From CAWCJL01 sp963795775 (GTDB taxonomy: Bacteria; Acidobacteriota; Terriglobia; Terriglobales; Acidobacteriaceae), in NCBI GenBank assembly GCA_963795775.1, contig CAWCJL010000005.1:496001-560000 (forward strand): DNA of 64,000 nucleotides, written 5' to 3'. Every line of letters begins with the position of its first letter. Within the stretch, counting starts at the first letter, position 1. A program made the position numbers and the translations under genes. This document shows, in pieces, positions 17,707 through 28,458 of the stretch. The notes under the pieces are model-generated. The model saw only the letters and a list, made by a program, of their open reading frames with translations. It was not told where the DNA came from and made no database searches.

Positions 17707-19248
17707 GTGCCTAGACTCTTCGCCATCAAACCCCTCCCGCTCCTCTTGAAGGAGGCGCACACCGAGGGGGAGAACACGCTTAAGCGCTCGCTCGGGCCGG
17801 TGAATCTGATCACGCTCGGCATTGGCGCCATCATCGGTGCGGGAATTTTTGTGCTCACCGGGCAGGCCGCCGCCAAGCATGCGGGTCCGGCGATCGCACT
17901 CTCGTTCGTGCTGGCGGGTATCACCTGCGCCTTTGCGGGGCTATGTTATGCGGAGTTCGCCTCGCTGATTCCCATCGCCGGCTCGGCGTATACCTATGGC
18001 TACGCCACCTTGGGCGAGCTGGTCGCCTGGATCATCGGCTGGGATCTCGTGCTCGAATATGCGTTCGGCGCGGCCACGGTCGCCTCGGGGTGGTCGGGTT
18101 ATTTCGTTTCGCTCCTGGAGCAGCTACATATCCATTTACCGCCGCAGTTTACGACCACGTACGGGAATGTGCTGTATCAGTTCCACGACCGATGGCAGCA
18201 GGCGGCAGCTCTGCCACCCGGGGTCAACCCGGCCACGCTTCCGCATGTGACGGGAATCTTCAATTTCGTGGCATTCTTCGCCATCCTGGCTGTGACCACC
18301 GTTCTCGTCATCGGTATCGAGGAATCGGCGAACTTCAACAGCGGCATGGTGATTGTGAAGCTGATCGCGGTGGCGATCTTTATCGTGGTGGGAGGCTTGT
18401 TTTTGATCGGCCACCCGCACCTGGCGCACACCAACTGGCATCCCTTTATTCCCCCGGCGGAGGGCCCGGGACATTTCGGCATAAACGGCATTGCGGCGGG
18501 GGCGGCTTCGGTTTTCTTCGCGTATATCGGTTTTGACGCGGTCTCGACCGCGGCTCAGGAGGCGAAAAACCCCAGCCGCGACATGCCCATTGGGATACTC
18601 GGCTCCCTGGTTATCTGCACCGTTCTTTACATCGTGGTCTCGCTCATCCTGACCGGATTGGTGAGCTATCGCGCGCTCAACGTGGCCGATCCGGTGGCGC
18701 TGGGTATAGACGCGACCGGTGTGAGCTGGGGCAGCCTGCTGGTGAAGATCGGTTCCGTCTTTGGCCTGGGCACAGTGATGCTGGTCATGCTTCTCGGCCA
18801 GTCGCGCGTCTTTTTCTCCATGTCTCGTGACGGCCTGCTGTGGCCCTGGGCGTCGGCCATCCATCCGAAGTTCCGTACTCCCTGGATTTCGAACATTGTG
18901 GTCGGCAGCATCGTGGCGTTCCTGCCTGCCATTCTGCCCATCGATAAGCTCTCGGAGCTGGTGAACATGGGCACGCTGCTGGCATTTGCCATCGTCTCGG
19001 CCGGAGTGTGGATCCTGCGCCGCCGTCAGCCCGACCTCCACCGTCCCTTTCGCACACCGTTTGTGCCGGTGGTACCCATCCTGGGAGTCATCAGCGCGGT
19101 CTATCTTATGTTCAATCTGCCGATCCTCACCTGGACAGTGGTGGGCATTTGGCTGCTGGTCGGGTTCGTCATTTACTTCGGCTACTCCGTTCGCCACAGC
19201 AAGGTTCAGCAGTTGTCATCGAGTGCGGTGAGCGAGGTAGTGGAATAA
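17707..19248 (+). CDS. APC-family cationic amino acid transporter-like permease
   Basis: 513 aa from a GTG start at 17707, supported by GGAGG about 7 nt upstream. It has the TM1 motif GIGAIIGAGIFVLTG, CYAEFASLIPIAGSAYTYGYAT in TM3, and FAYIGFDAVSTAAQEAKNPSRD before TM7, all characteristic of the CAT subgroup (YfnA-like). About 12-14 TM segments. It probably imports cationic or broad-range amino acids. It differs clearly from the LAT-like permease just upstream, so the pair is not a recent duplication. Confidence 0.92.
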   Translation: MPRLFAIKPLPLLLKEAHTEGENTLKRSLGPVNLITLGIGAIIGAGIFVLTGQAAAKHAGPAIALSFVLAGITCAFAGLCYAEFASLIPIAGSAYTYGYATLGELVAWIIGWDLVLEYAFGAATVASGWSGYFVSLLEQLHIHLPPQFTTTYGNVLYQFHDRWQQAAALPPGVNPATLPHVTGIFNFVAFFAILAVTTVLVIGIEESANFNSGMVIVKLIAVAIFIVVGGLFLIGHPHLAHTNWHPFIPPAEGPGHFGINGIAAGAASVFFAYIGFDAVSTAAQEAKNPSRDMPIGILGSLVICTVLYIVVSLILTGLVSYRALNVADPVALGIDATGVSWGSLLVKIGSVFGLGTVMLVMLLGQSRVFFSMSRDGLLWPWASAIHPKFRTPWISNIVVGSIVAFLPAILPIDKLSELVNMGTLLAFAIVSAGVWILRRRQPDLHRPFRTPFVPVVPILGVISAVYLMFNLPILTWTVVGIWLLVGFVIYFGYSVRHSKVQQLSSSAVSEVVE

Positions 19249-19789
19249 GCAACTCCGCGGAGAAGAGATTGTGGTGCTGGGCGTGTTTTGGAGTACACGC
19301 GAACCATCGCACGTACTCCTGCAGCGCTTTCTTGCGATCAAAGTCTTGCGCCGACTCTCTATGCACGAGCCTCCACCAGAGGCACCGGGGACGACGCATA
19401 CTCGCGGCAGGCACCGTGAATCTGGTGCGCCAGTAACACGAAACAGGAACCACCGTTTTTCCCGAAGTGCCTATCGCAAAGCGCTCTCAATGCGCTTTAC
19501 TGGATGTGTCTGTCTCATTTCAGGTATGCCCAAAATGGGCCACCGGCGCTCTCGGGTAGCAGGAGGACAAAGCTAACAGTTCAGAAGCCGCGCGCATCTT
19601 AGCGGACGCAGGACCTGCCTTATCGGGCAAGAACTCGACAGTTGGCAGGAAGCCGCAAGATCAGATTCCCGCACAGCCCTCGGCTCACGCACGCAACAAG
19701 GGCGGGGAATCAGTGCATGGCAGAATGGGCCCGCTAACATGGCCAGAAGATGTCAACGAAACTGCACGTTAACCCGGTAGTTCTTTAGG
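19249..19789. other. Intergenic region, 541 bp
   Basis: No gene is supported. Short frames here (for example 19271-19576) lack an RBS and any recognisable domain. A small 7-bp hairpin (AAAGCGC at 19478-19484, GCGCTTT at 19492-19498) is visible. The 3' part should contain the promoter of the S53 gene, which starts at 19790. Confidence 0.4.
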
Positions 19790-22700
19790 ATGGCTATGGT
19801 ACGCACACTTCTCTCCTCAAAGCGCAAGAGCTTCTCCGCTCCTGCCTTCGCGCTTGCTCTGGTCAGCCTGACCCTGGGCGCGCAAGCTCTCGCGGCAGCA
19901 ATTCCCACCGCCCATCCCACACCCCGGATCGTCTCCCCAGCGGGTCCGGCTTCCGTTACGCTGCCGGGCAATACGCATCCTCTGGCGCAGGCGCGCTTTG
20001 ACCGCGGCGTGGTGCCCGACAACACACCGGCCGGCACGATGGTGATGGTGCTGCGACGCAGCCCGGAGCAGCAAAAGGCGCTCGATGACCTGGTCCGCAG
20101 CCAACAGGACCCCACCTCGCCCAATTACCATCACTGGCTTACGCCGGACCAATTCGGGAAGCAGTTTGGCGCGGCCGATGCCGACATCCAGAGCCTCACC
20201 GGCTATCTTTCGGCGCAGGGCTTTACCGTCGGCCGGGTGTTCAAGAACCGCATGGCGATCGAGTTCTCGGGCACGGCCGGACAGGTGCGCAACGCCTTTG
20301 CTACTGAGATCCACAGCTTCACCTTTCGCGGCCAGCAGTTCCAGGCAAACGTTCGGGATCCCAAGATTCCTGCGGCCCTGGCGCCAGTGGTTGCCGGGAT
20401 AGGAGCGTTGAACAACTACAAGGCGTCGAGCCCGCTGCGCACGCAGAAAGTGGAATTTGACCGCTCGACCCATCGGGCACGCGCCCTCTACGGCGACGCG
20501 ACGAACGATCTGCAGATCGTGACCCCGGGCGACCTGGCCGCCATCTACGACATTCCGTCACAGTACAACGGCACCGGCGTCCGCATCGGCGTGATCGGGG
20601 ATTCGAACGTCAACCTCAGCTTTGTGGCTAACTACCGCACCTCCTTCGGGCTGCCGGCCAATCCGCCGGTGGTGGTGATCGACGGCAATGACCCGGGAAT
20701 CACGGCGGATGCGGACATCGGCTATGCGCAACTGGAGTTGATTGCGGCGACTGCTCCCGCTGCCCAGGTGTACTACTACGTAGCCGCTACCACCGCAGGG
20801 CAGCCCGGCGTGGACCTGGCCGCCATCCGTGCAGTCGAAGACAACCAGGTGCAGGTGCTTTCCTTCGCCTTCGATACTTGCGAACAGGCGCTCGGTTCCG
20901 CGCGCAACACGCTCTACGGGGCCTTGTGGCAGCAAGCCGCCGCGCAGGGAATCTCGGTGGTGGTGGACGCGGGCAACCAGGGTTCGGCCGACTGCGACAG
21001 CTCGCCTACGGGGATCCCAGTACCGGCAGCCTCGCAAGGGCTGGCGGTGAATGGCTATGCCAGCAGCCCCTGGGTCACCGCCGTGGGTGCCACCGACTTC
21101 TACTACGGTCCGGCGGGAACGGTGACCGGCAACTTCCTGCAGAGCCCTATAATCCAGCAGTACTGGTTGAACAATGGCTCCGCAAGCTACACGTCAGCCA
21201 AGGGTTACGTTCCTGAGCAGCCCTACAACGAAAGCTATGCTGTTACGGATCAACTGGTAACAGTCCCGGTGGTGAGTGCGACCGGCGGCGGCCTGAGCGC
21301 CTTGGGCGATACGCGGCAGAACAGCGCCGGGGCGCCCTATCCCATCCCGTACTGGCAGGTCGCGTCGGTAAGCAACATCGTTGGCTCGGCGCGCGTTCTG
21401 CCCGATGTCTCGCTGTTTGGCGGGGCACTTGGGCAACGGCAGCGCCTATGCGCTTTGCATTGAAGCCGCCGACTGCGTGAACGGCGCTCCCGGCACGCTG
21501 CCCTATACGGCCGGGGGTGGCACCGTGAGCGCGACCGGCGCCTTTGCCGGGCTAGCCGCGCTGCTGGTACAAGCACACGGCCCACAAGGAAACCTCGATC
21601 CAACGCTCTACTCGGTAGCGGCTGCTACCCCCTCCGCCTTCCACGACGTGGTGCAGGGGACCAACACGGTGGCCTGTTCCACCGGCTCGCCCAACTGCAC
21701 CAACGGCTTCGTCTACAACGTGGTCGGCCACATGGCCTACTCCGCTGTTGCGGGATACGATCCGGCGAGCGGACTGGGCAGCGTCGATGCGGCAAACCTG
21801 ATCGCCAACTGGCGTCCGGCGAATACCGCCACTGCTGCCGTCACCCTCACACTTACCCAGCCCGGCAGCACGACGCCGGTGACCTCCATTCACCACGGTG
21901 ACCCGGTGCAGGTCAATGTTGCGGTCAGCGGAGGCTCGGGCGTTGCGACCGGCGATGTGGCCGTCGTCAGCAACAATGCATTGCCGAACAATGCCGCGCT
22001 TGAACGCCTGACCCTCAGCAATGGCGCCGCAGTGGACTCCGCGCTCACCAGCCTGCCCGGCGGCAGCTACCAGGTGACCGCGCGGTATGCAGGCGATGCG
22101 ACCTACGCTCCGGCCCTCTCTGCTCCGGTAACCATCACCGTCTATCCTTCGGCCTCGCAGGTCGTGGTGCTGGGGAGCAGCACCCCTTCGGGTAGCACCG
22201 TGTCCTACGGATCGCCGGTCTCGGTCGATCTCCTGGTCGCGGCGGCCAACCCCAACGACTTTGGTATTCCGACAGGTTCGATCACCGTGCAGGATGCGGG
22301 CCGGACCATCACGCGCGTCCCGCTGAATGCCAATGGGGAAGCAAACTTCACTACCAGCGTGCTGACGCCCGGCGCGCACAGCCTAAACTTCCTTTACTAC
22401 GGCGATCCCAGCTTCGGCAGCTCCAGCCCCTCTACCCTCTACCAGGTCACCGTGGGACAGGCGGCCACCACCACCAGCATCACTTCAACGCTGTCCAATC
22501 TGCCCTCCTCGCCATCGGTCTTCGATCTGATCGCAACCGTAAGCTCGCAGGCTGCGAACCAAGGGACCGCACCCCCGGGCCAGGTGAAGTTCTACCTGGG
22601 CACCGCCCTGCTGGGCACGGGCGCGCTGCGCGCTGGTCTCAGCGGTGGCAACGTCGTCTCGATTGCCGACTTGCGGCTGCACGGTTCGCAGATCGGCGTG

Positions 22701-23744
22701 GGGAGCCAGAGCATCTATGCCACCTACGTTCCTTCCGGCACCAATTTCGCCGGCTCGACGTCGGCTCCCATAACCATCGTGAATGGCGGTGGAAAGGGTC
22801 TGGCCGCCACCACGACCACGATCGCGCCCACGACTCCCGGAGCGACGCAGTTCTTCGACGTGTCCACGATCACCTTCAACATCAGCGTGACCGGCGGCGC
22901 CACTCCCAGCGGCAATGTGCAGTTCTATGCCAACGGCGTGAACATCGGGAACTCCAACCTGACCAATGGGACGGGCACCTTCTTCGTGCCGTTCGGCACG
23001 AACAGCGTGTCGGTTCTGCCACTCGGCGCGAATGTCATCACGGCCCAGTACACCGGCGATGCAACGCACTCTCCTTCCACTGGCGTGTACCGGCTGACGG
23101 TTTATGACGACGCGACAGCACCGGATTTCTCGCTCCAGTCCAGCACCGTTACGCAGCCCTTGAGCAGCACCAGTCCGCAGGCCAACTACACGCTCCAGTT
23201 CACGGGGCTGAACCGCTTCAACGGCGCTGCCACTCCGATCACGCTTAGCTACACCATACCTACTGGGCTGCAGTGCAGCGGCACACCGGCCACGCCCAAC
23301 TTCCACAGTACGACATACGCAACAGTAGCTGTGTCCTGCAAGCTTGCCTCCGGGTACACCGCACCGCTTACCAGTCGACAGGCCATCCGCCGCAATCTGC
23401 CGTTGTGGAAGCTGGGCGGCGGCGCTGCTCTGGCCTTCGTCTTCCTGTTTGGCCTTCCGTCGCGTCGCCGCCGCTGGGAATCCATGCTGGGCGTCGTCGT
23501 TGCGGTGATCGTTTCCTTCTCAATCGCCGGCTGCGCGGATGCCAACAGCACCGCCGACCAGGCAGGGGGCAAGCCGACCAGCAGCGCGCTTCTGCAAAGG
23601 AGTGCAACCCCGGGCGCCGTCGTGCTGCCGGCAGGGACCTACACGGTGGTCGTCTCGGCTTCCGCGCAGATCCTGACTGCCGCCCAGCCCAACACAACAA
23701 CCACGCTGGTTCACACGCTGCCGTTGCAGGTGTCTGTCCAGTAA
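19790..23744 (+). CDS. Secreted S53 (kumamolisin-type) protein with Ig-like repeats; catalytic residues degenerate; one frameshift
   Basis: Signal peptide about 15-37, pro-kumamolisin activation domain about 65-210, sedolisin-fold domain from about 245. The frame breaks at a GGGG run (21422-21425); removing one G joins LPDVSLFGG to LGNGSAYALC, giving about 1317 aa. By hand alignment the catalytic Glu and Asp fall on I310 and Q314, the oxyanion Asp on N396 (DAGNQG instead of AGDxG), and the Ser of GGTS on Val (GGTV, 21525). So it is probably not an active peptidase. Several Big_3-type Ig-like repeats follow (each with a QYTGDA, YYGDP or RYAGDA-like end), then a C-terminal TM segment (ALAFVFLFG) followed by RRRR. 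It may act as a surface adhesin or scaffold (inference). Confidence 0.85.
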
Positions 23745-23766
23745 CTCAACCGCTTCGATCCAACAC

Positions 23767-23794
23767 GACGGGTCATGCGCAGGCGTGACCCGTC
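23767..23794 (+). terminator. Terminator-like hairpin after the S53 gene
   Basis: A perfect 9-bp stem (GACGGGTCA at 23767-23775, TGACCCGTC at 23786-23794) with a 10-nt loop, followed by TTCACC. It lies 22 bp after the stop codon. Confidence 0.75.
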
Positions 23795-23892
23795 TTCACC
23801 TCCGCGTCCGCATCCCCAGCCGCACGCGGGTGAGCCAACCCGCGAGAGCGGCAGCGAATCAGGGGAAGTGTATTGTTTGAGGGAGAGAGATC

Positions 23893-24135
23893 ATGGCAAT
23901 CTCGCGGCGTTTTCAGCACTTTACAGCGATGGTTCTGATCGGCGACGGATTGCTTGCGCTGGTGCGGCCGAACTCAGACGCACGGGCGTGGAAGCTTGGC
24001 CCGGAGCCCTGGCGTTCGCTGATGGAATATATGGCAGAGCGTCCACAGCTGACACGTCTGGTGGGCGCAGCACAGATTCTTGTCGGCCTCTGGTGGGTGA
24101 CGCAACACGAGCAGGAGGATGCAGAAGGCGCATAG
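23893..24135 (+). CDS. Small hypothetical protein
   Basis: 80 aa, with a strong GAGGGAGAG RBS just upstream of the ATG. It has two moderately hydrophobic stretches (about 11-24 and 55-69, RLVGAAQILVGLWWV), possibly two TM helices, and a charged acidic tail (EQEDAEGA). No family is recognised. It stands alone between the S53 gene and the TIM-barrel gene. Confidence 0.6.
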   Translation: MAISRRFQHFTAMVLIGDGLLALVRPNSDARAWKLGPEPWRSLMEYMAERPQLTRLVGAAQILVGLWWVTQHEQEDAEGA

Positions 24136-24266
24136 CACAGCCGCGCTCACGCAGATAAGTAAGCCCCGCGCTGTACGTATGGCACGCAACTGACCTTTAC
24201 AGACGGGATGCTCCGCGCGTTCGGCGCGAGCATCTACTCTGGAAGTTCTTGCCACTTGTCGATATC

Positions 24267-25115
24267 ATGAGCGCCAGCATGATCACTCGGCGCACGTTTC
24301 TTGCTCTCACCGCCGCTGCACTTCCGGGGCTTGCCCTCCGGGCGGAAGAGCGCATCCCACTTGGCGCACAACTCTACTCAGTACGGCAGATGGCAGAGAC
24401 AGACCTGCCCGGCACCCTGCGCCAGATCCACGCGATCGGGTACCAGGAAGTAGAACTCATCCCGAATGTTTATGATCTCCCCGCGGCACAGTTGCGGGGC
24501 ATGGTTCGGAAGGCTGGCCTGCGCGCTCCCAGCGGCCACTTCGACTACACGGACTTCCCCACGAAGGTGCCGTATGCGCAGCGGCTTGGCCTGCAATGGA
24601 TGGTGTGTCCCATGCTGCCCCCTTCGCAGCAGCACTCCATCGATGGCTTCCATCGCGCCGCGGATGATTTCAACCTCTGGGGCAAATTGTGCAAGGCGCA
24701 TGGCATGCGCTTCGCGTTTCATAATCACAACTACGAGTTCCAGGACTACAACGGCACCACCGGCTACGACGTACTGCTCAAGGAAACGGATCCGGATCTT
24801 GTCTTCCTGGAACTGGATTGTTACTGGATTGCGCAGGCCGGGCGTGACCCATTGCTGATGCTGAAGCAGCTTGGCAAGCGCGTGCGCATGTTGCACTTGA
24901 AAGACCGCAAGCCCAACCAGCCCACCTCGCAGGAACTGAACGCCGACGCAGAGCACTTCACTGAAGTTGGCCGGGGGACGATCCCGTATAAGGACATTGT
25001 CACTTTGGCGCAGCGCCTGGATGTGGAGCACTACTTCGTAGAGCAGGACGTGTCCGACCATCCTATGGAGAGTTTGCGGATCAGCTATGACGACTTGCGC
25101 AAAATGCTTGCCTGA
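24267..25115 (+). CDS. Tat-exported xylose isomerase-like TIM-barrel protein
   Basis: 282 aa from the ATG at 24267; an ATG at 24279 (MITRRTFLALTAAAL) would also keep the twin-arginine signal, and a TTG at 24249 is possible. The barrel belongs to the AP_endonuc_2/xylose isomerase-like superfamily: IGYQEVELIP, FAFHNHNYEF, LELDCYWIAQAG, MLHLKDRK, VGRGTIPYKDI and VEQD. Metal-binding His/Glu/Asp residues are present. Family members act as sugar epimerases, isomerases or dehydratases, and exported versions are common beside Gfo/Idh/MocA genes. A convergent Gfo/Idh gene lies 24 bp away, which supports sugar metabolism. Confidence 0.85.
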   Translation: MSASMITRRTFLALTAAALPGLALRAEERIPLGAQLYSVRQMAETDLPGTLRQIHAIGYQEVELIPNVYDLPAAQLRGMVRKAGLRAPSGHFDYTDFPTKVPYAQRLGLQWMVCPMLPPSQQHSIDGFHRAADDFNLWGKLCKAHGMRFAFHNHNYEFQDYNGTTGYDVLLKETDPDLVFLELDCYWIAQAGRDPLLMLKQLGKRVRMLHLKDRKPNQPTSQELNADAEHFTEVGRGTIPYKDIVTLAQRLDVEHYFVEQDVSDHPMESLRISYDDLRKMLA

Positions 25116-25139
25116 GCATGTCTGCGCGATGGGGCGGGG

Positions 25140-26202
25140 CTACGGCTCCGCCGACCAGTCGCAGGGGACCGCCGTGCGCCGGTCGCTGCTTTCGCGAGCC
25201 CACTCCAGGATGCGCAGCGTGCGCCAGCCGTCGAGCGGATTCACGGCGAGCGCAGCATGGCCGGAGATCGCGTCGCGCACATTGCGGTAGAACTCGCGGT
25301 AGTCGCCGGGCAGCGTGGGAACGGAGCGGGTTTTCGTCGCACCCGCGGTCTCCTCGGTCAGGGTGCCCCACGCGGATTCTGGCTCAAGACCCCAAGGCGT
25401 TGATTGAAAGAGATCGCCGGCGCGCAGTGCGTCTTCCTGTGGATCGAGGCCGAATTTGCGGTAACTCGCCTGTGTCCCATGCACCACGAAAGCGGATCGC
25501 AGGCAAGCTCGCCAGGCAGGACACACGCAGCCAGACGGCGCACTCAGGATAGAAAAGACGCAGGTCGAAGGCGTCATCCACCAATGCGCCTGCTCGTTCA
25601 CGGCGCACGTCGGCCCACACGGCGGAGGGCAGGCCAAAGAGCACCATAGCCTGATCGACCAGATGCGGGCCCAGATCATAGAGCAGGCCGGCACCCGGCT
25701 CGGGCGTCTCCCGCCACACGCCGGTCTTCACACGCGGACGGAACCGGTCGAAGTGCGATTCAAAGCTGCGCGGCGACCCGAGCGCGTTCTCCGCCAACAG
25801 CCTTTGCAGCGTGAGGAAATCCCCATCCCACCTGCGATTTTGATACACGGTGAGGATGCGGCCGCGCGCGCGGGCCAGGGCGATGAGATCGGCCGCTTCG
25901 GCGGAGGTCACCGCCATAGGCTTGTCCACCACCACATGCTTGCCCGCCTCCAAACACTGACGTGCGAGCGCTGCATGGCTCCGATTCGGCGTAGCGATGC
26001 TCACGCCGTCCAGTTCGCCGGAGGCAAGCATCTCGTCCACGCTGCGGAAGATAGCGACCTGGGGATAGGCGGCATGCGCGCTGTCTCCCCGTCGCTCCAC
26101 AATGGCAGCGAGATCGAGTCCCTCGACTGCGTCAACGACTGCAGCATGGAAGATACGGCCCGCGAGGCCGAAGCCCACCACGCCCCAACGCAACGTGGTC
26201 AC
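25140..26202 (-). CDS. Gfo/Idh/MocA-family oxidoreductase (one frameshift)
   Basis: Start taken as GTG at 26202, overlapping the glgX stop as GTGA; a TTG at 26193 sits 8 nt from AAGGAG and is an alternative. The N-terminal Rossmann fold has GVVGFGLAGRIFH; ATPNRSHAALA and the active-site motif GKHVVVDKPMAV follow. The frame breaks near 25487-25495: the upstream frame reads to LASLPAIRF, and the downstream frame resumes at VVHGTQASYRKFGLDPQED and runs to 25140. Removing one base restores about 353 aa, a normal length. It is an NAD(P)-dependent sugar or cyclitol dehydrogenase of unknown substrate. Cotranscription with glgX is likely. Confidence 0.87.
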
Positions 26203-28370
26203 TCCTTGAAGCCCGTTCCGCGCGGAATCCCCACCGCTTCCGCCGTCTGCGTGTTGCACTCGGCCGCCACCATCATGGACCGTCCGCCCAGGATTACAGT
26301 CGGGCCGAGATCTTTAATGGTGAACGGATTTTCGAGATCGTCGGTGTTGATCAGCATCTGCCATTTGCCTCCGTCGGGTGCGGCAGGCAGCGTGAACTCG
26401 ACGCCTTCGTGATACGCATTGAACAGCAGCAGGAAGGTATCATCGATCAGTTCTTTGCCGTGCTGGTCCTTGGTCTGCAACGTCTTGCCGTTCAGCAGCA
26501 CACCCAGGCTGCGTACCCAACCCGCTTCCCATGCCTCCGGGCTCAGCTCGTTTCCATCCGTCCCGTACCAGGCAATGTCTCGTACATCGGAGTTGTGAAT
26601 GGGGGAATCCTGGAAGAACTTGCGCCGGCGGAAGTTCACATGTCTGCGCCGCAGCTTGATCAGCTGCCGCGTGAAGTCGATGAGCTTCTCCTTCTCCGGC
26701 GTGCGCGTCCAGTCGTACCAACTAATCTCGTTGTCCTGGCAGAAGGCATTGTTGTTGCCGTCCTGGGTGCGGCCCATCTCGTCGCCGCCGGCAATCATGG
26801 GGACGCCCTGCGACAGGATGAGCGTGGCCAGAAAGTTGCGCATCTGCCGCTCGCGCGCGTGCTGGATCTCAACGTTATCTGTCGGCCCTTCCACGCCCAT
26901 ATTCCACGACTCGTTGTTCTCCGTGCCGTCCTTGTTGTCTTCGCCGTTGGCTTCGTTGTGCTTCTCGTTGTAGCTGACCAGGTCGCGCAGGGTAAAGCCA
27001 TCATGCGCGGTTACGAAATTGATGCTGGCATAGGGCCGGCGCCCATCGTACTTGTAGAGATCGCTCGATCCCGTGAGTCTGTAGCCGAGATCACTGAGTT
27101 GGCCTTCATCGCCCTTCCAGTACTTGCGGACGGTGTCGCGATACTTGCCGTTCCACTCCGCCCAGATCACCGGGAAGTTGCCGACCTGGTAGCCACCCTC
27201 GCCCACATCCCATGGTTCGGCGATCAGCTTCATGTTGGCCAGCACCGGATCCTGGTTGATGATGTCGAAGAAGCCCGACAGCTTGTCCACGTCGTGCAGT
27301 TCACGCGCCAGCGTGGACGCCAGATCGAAGCGGAAGCCATCCACGTGCATCTCCGTCGCCCAGTAGCGCAGGCTATCCATGATCAGCTTCAGCACCTGCG
27401 GATGCTGCACATTCAGCGTGTTGCCCGTCCCGGTGTAGTCCACGTAGTAGCGCGGGTTGTCGGCAACAGTGCGGTAATAGGCGAGGTTGTCGATGCCTTT
27501 AAAACAAAGCATCGGGCCCTTCTCGTTGCCTTCGCAGGTGTGGTTGTACACCACATCGAGAATGACTTCGATGCCGGCCTTATGGAGCTCCCGCACCATG
27601 TCCTTGAATTCACGCACCTGCCCGCCCGTGTCGCCGGAGGCGCTATAGCGTCCTGCAGGGCTGAGGTAGGCCAGGGTGTTGTACCCCCAGTAGTTGGTCA
27701 GCCCTTTCTCCACCAGCGTGTTGTCGTTGATGAAGTGGTGCACCGGCAACAGCTCCACCGCCGTGATGCCAAGCCGCTTTAGATAATCAATGCTTGCCGG
27801 ATGCGCCAGCCCGGCGTAGGTGCCGCGCAGGTGCTTGGGAATATCGGGATTCCTGCAGCTGAAACCTTTCACGTGGACTTCGTAGATGATGGAGTCGGCC
27901 AGCGGAATACGCAGAGCCCGGTCGTTCTCCCAGTCAAACTGCGGGTCGATGACAACACACTTGGGCACCCGCGCGGCACTGTCGTCGTCGTTCTTGTTCA
28001 GGTCTGCATCTTCGCCGCCGAACGTATAGGGGAAGATGGACGGATCCCATTCCACGATTCCGCTGACCGCCTGTGCGTACGGGTCGATGAGCAGCTTGGC
28101 CGGGTTGAAGCGCTGGCCGTTGAGCGGATCCCAGGGACCATGCACGCGATATCCATAGCGCTGTCCGGGTCCCACGCCGGGCAGATAGCAATGCCAGACG
28201 AAGGCCGTGCACTCTTCAAGAGGGATCACATGTGTTTGCGTACCCTGCTCGTCAAAAAAACAAAGGTCTACGCCTTCTGCATGCTCGGAGTAGAGACCAA
28301 AATTGGTGCCGAAGCCGTCCCACTTGGCGCCAAGCGGATACGGCCTTCCCGGAAGAACTGTGATTTCCAT
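26199..28370 (-). CDS. glgX: Glycogen debranching enzyme (GlgX, GH13_11)
   Basis: 723 aa, the usual length. N-terminal CBM48 (LPGRPYPLGAKWDGFGTNFGLY) is followed by the GH13 barrel: VVYNHTCEGN region, nucleophile Asp in DGFRFDLAS, acid/base Glu in LIAEPWDVG, and the third acid in NFVTAHDGFTLRD. The conserved GEDNKDGTENN loop is typical of GlgX/TreX. It hydrolyses alpha-1,6 branches of glycogen or limit dextrins in the cytoplasm. Its stop overlaps the start of the Gfo/Idh gene. Confidence 0.96.
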   Translation of the reverse strand: MEITVLPGRPYPLGAKWDGFGTNFGLYSEHAEGVDLCFFDEQGTQTHVIPLEECTAFVWHCYLPGVGPGQRYGYRVHGPWDPLNGQRFNPAKLLIDPYAQAVSGIVEWDPSIFPYTFGGEDADLNKNDDDSAARVPKCVVIDPQFDWENDRALRIPLADSIIYEVHVKGFSCRNPDIPKHLRGTYAGLAHPASIDYLKRLGITAVELLPVHHFINDNTLVEKGLTNYWGYNTLAYLSPAGRYSASGDTGGQVREFKDMVRELHKAGIEVILDVVYNHTCEGNEKGPMLCFKGIDNLAYYRTVADNPRYYVDYTGTGNTLNVQHPQVLKLIMDSLRYWATEMHVDGFRFDLASTLARELHDVDKLSGFFDIINQDPVLANMKLIAEPWDVGEGGYQVGNFPVIWAEWNGKYRDTVRKYWKGDEGQLSDLGYRLTGSSDLYKYDGRRPYASINFVTAHDGFTLRDLVSYNEKHNEANGEDNKDGTENNESWNMGVEGPTDNVEIQHARERQMRNFLATLILSQGVPMIAGGDEMGRTQDGNNNAFCQDNEISWYDWTRTPEKEKLIDFTRQLIKLRRRHVNFRRRKFFQDSPIHNSDVRDIAWYGTDGNELSPEAWEAGWVRSLGVLLNGKTLQTKDQHGKELIDDTFLLLFNAYHEGVEFTLPAAPDGGKWQMLINTDDLENPFTIKDLGPTVILGGRSMMVAAECNTQTAEAVGIPRGTGFKE

Positions 28371-28458
28371 TCTGTTGTTTGTGCTTTCCTGCTGCGTGGA
28401 TGTCTTTGTTTCAGACGAGTGCGCAACCAGGAACGTTGCTTGGCACCGCCGGAAGGGC

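Noticed and set aside
19271..19576. 101-aa frame in the intergenic region after the second APC permease
   Set aside because: No RBS, no recognisable domain and no conserved composition.
26409..27782. 457-aa plus-strand frame opposite glgX
   Set aside because: Complete GlgX motifs are on the minus strand in this interval; the plus frame has no domain.
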